A stretch of DNA of 9,939 bases from VXYL01 sp047518105 (GTDB taxonomy: Bacteria; Pseudomonadota; Gammaproteobacteria; Pseudomonadales; Azotimanducaceae): the NCBI GenBank assembly GCA_047518105.1, contig JAKZRQ010000007.1, positions 1 through 9,939 of the forward strand, given 5' to 3'. The position numbers and the translations under genes were made by a program. Positions 6,276 to 9,939 of this stretch are shown here, in pieces. The stretch's first letter is position 1. Each line of letters starts with the position of its first letter. The notes below the pieces were generated by a model. The model searched no databases. It worked only from the letters and a program-made list of their open reading frames with translations, and was not told the DNA's origin.

Positions 6276-6776
6276 CTATCTCCTGCCGGCCACGGCCAGG
6301 CGACCGACCCGCCCGCTTCGCCAGGTCACGGTGACCGCAAACCTCCCATCGGCCTCCACCGCGACGCCGCCGTCGCCCTCGGGCAGACCCGGCTGGCGCT
6401 CTTCGGCCGCGAGCATGCCCGCCGTCCTGACGGCCACGCAGACCGACTCGTCGTTCCAGCGGCCGAGGGCGCATTTCCAAACGGCGAGGTCGAACACAGC
6501 CAGTTCCGCCTGCGCGCAATCACGCGCCCGGCAGTCCACCCACGCCGGCGGTCCCGTGCCGACGCCTGCCGTGTAGCCCGCGCCGCCATTGGCATGCAGG
6601 CGTTCGACCATGTCCTCGGCCAGCATCAGCGCCACCGTGCGCTCCAGGGCACCCCGGTTGTTCTCGGAACTCGCGATCTGCAGTCCGACCGCGCCCAGCG
6701 CGCCCACCGCGATCACCAGCATGGCCACCAGGAGTTCGATCAACGAATAGCCGCAGTGCGCTCCGAGACCCTTCAT
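6276..6776 (-). CDS. pilV: Minor type IV pilin PilV
   Basis: PilV is a minor pilin of the pilus initiation complex. I chose the ATG at 6776, which overlaps the TGA of the preceding pilin gene (ATGA); a TTG at 6785 would add three residues. The leader MKGLGAHCG precedes YSLIELLVAMLVIAVGALG: Gly at -1, Tyr rather than the usual Phe at +1, and Glu at +5. The region after the helix, LQIASSENNRGALERTVALMLAEDMVERLHANG, is the classic PilV pattern. Four cysteines follow in the globular domain (two around VDCRARDC, two around WKCALGRWNDESVC). The mature domain ends with a TVTWRSG strand typical of PilV. The total of 166 residues is normal. Confidence 0.92.
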   Translation of the reverse strand: MKGLGAHCGYSLIELLVAMLVIAVGALGAVGLQIASSENNRGALERTVALMLAEDMVERLHANGGAGYTAGVGTGPPAWVDCRARDCAQAELAVFDLAVWKCALGRWNDESVCVAVRTAGMLAAEERQPGLPEGDGGVAVEADGRFAVTVTWRSGRVGRLAVAGRR

Positions 6777-7237
6777 GGCTGCCAACTGTTCTCGTTCGGG
6801 TCGTCGAAGTCGCCGTCGGCGTTGCGATCCCAGCGGCGCACGCCGTCGCTATGGAGTTCGAGCAGACCATCGCCCGCCGCGGCGGCGTTCTCCTTCGGCG
6901 TCGCCCGCAGGACGAAGCTGCCCGGCGTGGCGGCATGCACGGTTGTGTCGTAGTCCTGGGCGGAGATCGCGCACAGGTTGGCCGAGACCGGGCCGGTGGA
7001 CGCATCGGCCAGGCCGTCGCCATCGGTATCGACCGCCGGGGTGTAGCGCATGGTCTCGGCGGCGTGGCGTTCCAAGCCTTGCGCGCAACGCACGAGATCC
7101 GCCTGGGCGTTGGTACGCTGGGCGCGCAGGCTGTAGCCGCTGTACACCGGCACGGCCACCGCCACCACGATGGCGAGGATGGCCACCGTCACCAGAAGTT
7201 CGATCAGCGAAAAACCCTTGATTGCCACTCGGTCCAC
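6773..7237 (-). CDS. pilE: Minor type IV pilin, PilE-like
   Basis: The protein has a short leader ending KG, then FSLIELLVTVAILAIVVAVAVP, the N-terminal pilin helix with Glu at mature position 5, and the YSGYSLRAQRTNAQADL segment found in PilE-type minor pilins. The tail is SWQP. It is the first pilin gene after fkpB, 39 bases downstream and without a visible terminator, so it may be read from the ribF-lspA-fkpB transcript. The start is uncertain. GTG at 7237 gives 154 residues; GTG at 7228 gives the leader MAIKG and has gggtgga just upstream. Two Asp-rich loops, DTDGDGLAD (70-78) and DRNADGDFDD (137-146), resemble calcium-binding loops. FimU-like function is an alternative. Confidence 0.85.
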   Translation of the reverse strand: MDRVAIKGFSLIELLVTVAILAIVVAVAVPVYSGYSLRAQRTNAQADLVRCAQGLERHAAETMRYTPAVDTDGDGLADASTGPVSANLCAISAQDYDTTVHAATPGSFVLRATPKENAAAAGDGLLELHSDGVRRWDRNADGDFDDPNENSWQP

Positions 7238-7276
7238 CCACGTCTGCTTGGTTCGTACGCGGCGTGGAATGGCGGA

Positions 7277-7735
7277 TCAGGCAGCCTCCACCTGCACGAT
7301 GGTGACATCGAAGACCAGGTCGCGCCCCGCCAGGGGATGGTTGAAGTCCACCACCACCGTGTCCCGCGCCACCGACCGCACCACACCGGGCAACTCGCCT
7401 TCCGCCGCCGCGAAAGCGATCATCATCCCGGACTCGAGGTCACAAGCGTTAGGGAAATCGGCCCGGCGCAGGGTGCGAATGTTCGCTTTTTGACGTAAGC
7501 CAAAGCCCTCGGTCGGCGGGATGGGAATGCGCTCATCGTCCCCGGCACGCAACCCGAACAGGGCTCGCTCGAAACCGGCCGGCAGCTTGCCGTCGCCCAC
7601 CGCGAACGTCGCCGGCTTGGCCCGGCGAGTGGTATCGACCTCCTCGCCGCTCGCGAGATGGATGGAAAAGTGCAAGGTCACGCGGGTTCCGGGACCGATT
7701 GCGATACCGCCCTCCCGGGCGATCAGGCGGCTCAC
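7277..7735 (-). CDS. fkpB: FKBP-type peptidyl-prolyl cis-trans isomerase (SlpA/FkpB)
   Basis: This is a cytoplasmic prolyl isomerase of the SlyD-like FKBP group. The 152-residue product matches E. coli FkpB (SlpA) in layout: VTLHFSIHLASGEEVD near the start, FAVGDGKLPAGFERALFGLRAGD across the FKBP core, an inserted-in-flap domain with IPPTEGFG and MMIAFAAAEGELPGVV, and the conserved VDFNHPLAGRDLVFDV segment that returns to the FKBP fold. The GTG start overlaps the lspA stop as GTGA, indicating tight coupling. fkpB follows lspA in many gammaproteobacteria and is usually followed by ispH. Here ispH is absent and a pilin gene follows. Confidence 0.94.
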   Translation of the reverse strand: MSRLIAREGGIAIGPGTRVTLHFSIHLASGEEVDTTRRAKPATFAVGDGKLPAGFERALFGLRAGDDERIPIPPTEGFGLRQKANIRTLRRADFPNACDLESGMMIAFAAAEGELPGVVRSVARDTVVVDFNHPLAGRDLVFDVTIVQVEAA

Positions 7736-8268
7736 CGTCGGTCGCGGTCGGCGGCGGATCCGCCGGCAACTTCGCCATCGCGCCGGTCTTCCTTCCTACG
7801 CGTGACCATATCCACGGCAAGCAGCACGATCCAGCCGAGGGCACCCACCGTGATGACGCTGTCCGCCACGTTGAACACGGGGAAGTTGAACCACCCGTAG
7901 TGCACATGGACGAAGTCGACCACGCAGCCGCGAATCAGCCGGTCCGCGAGATTGCCGAGCGCCCCCGCGAGAATCAACGCGTGAGATACGCCTTCCAGCC
8001 AAACACCCTGGACTACGCCGTCGTGCTTCGATCTCTCCAGCCGCCAGATCGCGACCACGAGGTATCCCGAAACCAACACGGCAGCGATGCCGAAGACCCA
8101 GCCGAAACCCTGGAACATGCTGAACGCCGCCCCGGTATTGCAGGTCAACGTCCAAGAGAGAAACGGCAGCACATCGACGGACAACCCGGGTTGGAGTTCG
8201 CACAGCGCAAGCCATTTGGTCGCGTGGTCGAGCGCCAGCACCGCGACGGCCAGGGCGTACCAGCGCAT
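7732..8268 (-). CDS. lspA: Lipoprotein signal peptidase (signal peptidase II)
   Basis: LspA is the inner-membrane aspartyl protease that removes the signal peptide from diacylglyceryl-prolipoproteins. Conserved blocks are LDHATKWL (13-20), NTGAAFSMF (44-52), AGALGNLADRLIRGCVVDFV (101-120) and FNVADSVITVG (132-142). The catalytic pair is Asp118 and Asp136. Four hydrophobic segments are visible, near 3-20, 55-75, 93-112 and 137-156, followed by a charged cytoplasmic tail of about 22 residues. The 178-residue length is slightly above E. coli's 164 because of that tail. The ATG overlaps the ribF stop (TGATG). In most relatives ileS lies between ribF and lspA; it does not here. Confidence 0.96.
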   Translation of the reverse strand: MRWYALAVAVLALDHATKWLALCELQPGLSVDVLPFLSWTLTCNTGAAFSMFQGFGWVFGIAAVLVSGYLVVAIWRLERSKHDGVVQGVWLEGVSHALILAGALGNLADRLIRGCVVDFVHVHYGWFNFPVFNVADSVITVGALGWIVLLAVDMVTRRKEDRRDGEVAGGSAADRDRR

Positions 8269-9212
8269 CAGCCGCCGCTCGCGGGGGTTGGCTCGGCGAA
8301 GAACGCACGCGTTTTCTCGATGTCCCGCTCGATCTCGACCCTGAGCGCCTCCATGGAGGGAAACCAGCGCTCTTCGCGAATCTTCCGGCGCAGCGTCACG
8401 GTCAACAGGCGTCCGTAGACCACCTCGTCGAAATCGAGAACGTGAACCTCGAGCAGCGGCTCCTTACCCCCCACCGTGGGCCGTACACCTATGTTCGCCG
8501 CCCCCAGGCGCGTCGGCCCGAGGCCGTCGACGGTGACCGCAAACACGCCGTTCAGCGCCGCCTTGTAGCGTTGCAGGCGGATGTTGGCGGTGGGCACGCC
8601 GATCGTCTGACCGAGCTGCTGGCCGTACACCACCCGCCCCATGATGAAATACGGTCGGCCCAGGAGCTTTTCCGCGAGTTCGAATTCGCCCGCGCCGAGC
8701 ACCTCCCGGATGCGCGTGCTGCTGACGCGCTCGTGGTCGAACGTCAGGGTGCCCACGTGGCTGACGCCGAACCCGAATTCGTCGCCGCCCTGTTTGAGCG
8801 TAGCGTAGTTCCCCTCCCGGTCCTTGCCGAAGTGGAAGTCGTCGCCCACGACCACGTACCGGACCCCGAGCAGGCCCACGAGGAACCGCTCGATCACCTC
8901 CCGTGCCGGGATCAAGCGGGTACGCTCGTTGAACGGGATGCACAGCACGCGGTCGATGCCGGTCCCCTGGAGCAGGTGGATCTTCTCCCGGAACCGCGTC
9001 AGCCGCGCCGGCACGGGCGTGTGCTCGAAGTACTCCCTAGGCTGCGGTTCGAAGGTGACGAGCAGGCTTGGCGAATCCAGTTCCTGGCTCTTGGCGGTGA
9101 GATGCGCGAGCAGCATCTGGTGGCCATGGTGCACGCCGTCGAAGGTGCCGATGGTCGCGACACAGCCGGCATGGCGGGGCCGGATGTTGTGCAGGCCGCG
9201 GATGATCTCCAT
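8268..9212 (-). CDS. ribF: Bifunctional riboflavin kinase / FMN adenylyltransferase
   Basis: RibF phosphorylates riboflavin to FMN and adenylates FMN to FAD. The N-terminal adenylyltransferase domain shows ATIGTFDGVHHGHQ (19-32), VTFEPQPREYF (52-62), VGDDFHFGKDREG (122-134) and SSTRIREVL (164-172). The C-terminal kinase domain shows GRPYFIMGRVVYG (185-197), the GVPTANI motif (205-211), NGVFAV (221-226), ANIGVRPTVGG (239-249) and LEVHVLDFD (254-262). I chose the ATG at 9212, giving 314 residues, the usual family length. The frame is open to 9371, but the extra residues look unlike RibF and include translated repeat sequence (9275-9317). The stop overlaps the lspA ATG. murJ, often upstream of ribF, is not found in the 727 bases upstream. 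Confidence 0.96.
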   Translation of the reverse strand: MEIIRGLHNIRPRHAGCVATIGTFDGVHHGHQMLLAHLTAKSQELDSPSLLVTFEPQPREYFEHTPVPARLTRFREKIHLLQGTGIDRVLCIPFNERTRLIPAREVIERFLVGLLGVRYVVVGDDFHFGKDREGNYATLKQGGDEFGFGVSHVGTLTFDHERVSSTRIREVLGAGEFELAEKLLGRPYFIMGRVVYGQQLGQTIGVPTANIRLQRYKAALNGVFAVTVDGLGPTRLGAANIGVRPTVGGKEPLLEVHVLDFDEVVYGRLLTVTLRRKIREERWFPSMEALRVEIERDIEKTRAFFAEPTPASGG

Positions 9213-9673
9213 GCTCGGGGAGTTTGTCGATTCGGGCCGGAGGCGGCAACAGGTTCTTGCGCGCCTGTCAACGCAAGCAGAAGTGTCCCCTTTCTCCAAA
9301 GCAGAAACGTCCCCTTCGGCTTCCAAGCGTTCTCCCTGGCCCATGCATCGCTCTCGACGCTTGGGTTGCATGGGGTAGTCCCTCCGAGGTTCTCTCGCTG
9401 GAGACTACTCGGCTACAATCGATCGCGACCAGACCACGAGACGCGTTCTCCCTGGATGGCGCCAACGCGCGTGGCCGGTTCAAACGGACCCTCGCAGCAA
9501 TCCATGCTCGCGGTGTCGCCGTACGGCCCCGCCTCAAGTCGAGCGGCTCCTCAACCAGGCTGACCGACAACAATGAACAGTCCGACACAGCCCAACCCCG
9601 GGTCCGACAGATGACGGCGCTGCGGAGCACGCCATCCAAGCGCGTGGCCATACGCTTTGGGGAACTACGGCCT
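9213..9673. other. 461-bp stretch upstream of ribF without a convincing gene
   Basis: Open frames exist on both strands but none resembles a protein I recognise, and rpsT and murJ, common neighbours of ribF, are absent. The stretch holds a pair of 19-bp repeats at 9275-9317 and a copy of the 16-bp motif from the left edge at 9356-9371. An imperfect hairpin pairs gtagtc (9375-9380) with gactac (9403-9408). A 13-bp direct repeat, gcgttctccctgg, occurs at 9327 and 9443. A lone TACAAT at 9414-9419 resembles a sigma-70 -10 box, but no good -35 element precedes it. The ribF promoter must lie here or beyond, and I cannot place it. Confidence 0.5.
9275..9317. repeat. Two 19-bp direct repeats, 24-bp period
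   Basis: The sequence aagcagaagtgtccccttt (9275-9293) recurs as aagcagaaacgtccccttc (9299-9317), differing at three positions. On the minus strand each reads as a 'ggggac..ttctgctt' motif, a pattern I associate loosely with insertion-sequence flanks in proteobacteria; that association is unverified. The repeats lie 63-105 bases upstream of the ribF start. Confidence 0.5.
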
Positions 9674-9939
9674 AATGCCGTGTCCCGCAAGTTTCTGGTG
9701 TTTCAGAGTTCGCCATGCGCGTCAATGCAAGGCGTGGTCCGCAGGGAATATCGGGCATATTGGCAAGGACCACAACGCGGCAGTAGCGCGCATGGCGAAC
9801 TCCCGAAGGGCGCGCCCCACGGGGCCTGTGGCCGCGTTGCGCCCCTTGGCAATGGGTCCACCATTCCCGGCGGGGACGCGCCTTGCCACAGACCCCGTGG
9901 GACGCGCTGAAATACCAGAAACTTGCGGGACACGACACT
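9674..9939. mobile_element. Three-armed palindromic element with 33-bp terminal inverted repeats
   Basis: Bases 9674-9706 and 9907-9939 are inverted repeats matching at 30 of 33 positions; the core is tgtcccgcaagtttctggt. Between them lie two self-complementary arms. Arm A is 9706-9802, with a perfect 16-bp stem at its base (9706-9721 with 9787-9802) and further imperfect pairing inward to an aatat/atatt tip. Arm B is 9810-9907, with a 23-bp basal stem (9810-9832 with 9885-9907, two mismatches) and further pairing inward. Arms A and B are almost equal in length, joined by a 7-base linker. The whole can fold as a three-way junction. No gene of its own is visible. A MITE or other non-autonomous element fits best; a structured RNA is possible. 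The right edge coincides with the window end, so its true limit is unknown. Confidence 0.7.

Noticed and set aside
4229..6334. 701-codon plus-strand open frame
   Set aside because: Most of it is antisense to pilX and pilW, which are clear genes. The translation is Arg/Pro/His-rich low-information sequence typical of a GC-rich antisense frame. Only its segment 4406-4597 looks like a real protein and is reported as a fragment.
9470..9495. Possible tRNA T-arm (ggttcaaac)
   Set aside because: The flanking bases do not form a proper T-stem and no acceptor, D or anticodon arms can be built around it.
9224..9910. Plus-strand 228-codon and overlapping minus-strand 140-codon frames upstream of ribF
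   Set aside because: Both cross repeats or the palindromic element, look compositionally like noise and match no family I know, including murJ and rpsT.
9672..9938. 88-codon minus-strand frame covering the three-armed element
   Set aside because: The frame is explained by the palindromic GC-rich sequence; the product has no recognisable motif.

Overview
The window is GC-rich, densely coding DNA from a gammaproteobacterium. The evidence is gene content and order. One block (sfsA, dksA, gluQRS, then a response-regulator gene where Pseudomonas has cbrB) matches a neighbourhood known from Pseudomonas and Escherichia. The other block (ribF, lspA, fkpB, then minor type IV pilin genes) matches the ribF-ileS-lspA-fkpB-ispH and pil cluster of pseudomonads and relatives. 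I cannot name a genus.

Layout. Bases 1-160 hold a 35-bp-period direct repeat and two hairpins. Bases 161-3100 (minus strand) carry dksA, gluQRS and an NtrC-type regulator. The regulator's receiver Asp, Walker B Asp and GAFTGA loop are all substituted. A 237-bp divergent spacer with a palindromic tandem repeat separates dksA from sfsA (plus strand, 3338-4075). The end of sfsA runs into an inverted-repeat-bounded element (4014-4212), which appears to supply the last residues of SfsA. Next comes an orphan, inverted C-terminal piece of a FimT/GspH pseudopilin (about 4406-4597). From 4613 to 9212 everything is on the minus strand. In transcription order it is ribF, lspA, fkpB, pilE-like, pilV, pilW and pilX, tightly packed with overlapping or nearly touching ends. 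Bases 9213-9673 show no convincing gene. Bases 9674-9939 are a highly structured element: a 33-bp outer inverted repeat enclosing two long hairpin arms of about 97 nt each. It reaches the window edge.

How the genes fit together. DksA is the ppGpp co-factor on RNA polymerase. GluQRS modifies queuosine on tRNA-Asp. The degenerate enhancer-binding-protein homologue may be a DNA-binding regulator that no longer works through sigma-54. RibF makes FMN and FAD, LspA trims lipoproteins, FkpB is a peptidyl-prolyl isomerase, and the pilin-like proteins would prime and tip a type IV pilus.

The unusual part is what is missing or rearranged. ileS is absent between ribF and lspA, ispH is absent after fkpB, and pilY1 is absent after pilX. 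Two conserved blocks meet at a repeat-rich junction around 4014-4612. The three-armed palindromic element at the right edge is the best candidate for something undescribed. All family assignments are by eye from protein motifs; no database search was run.
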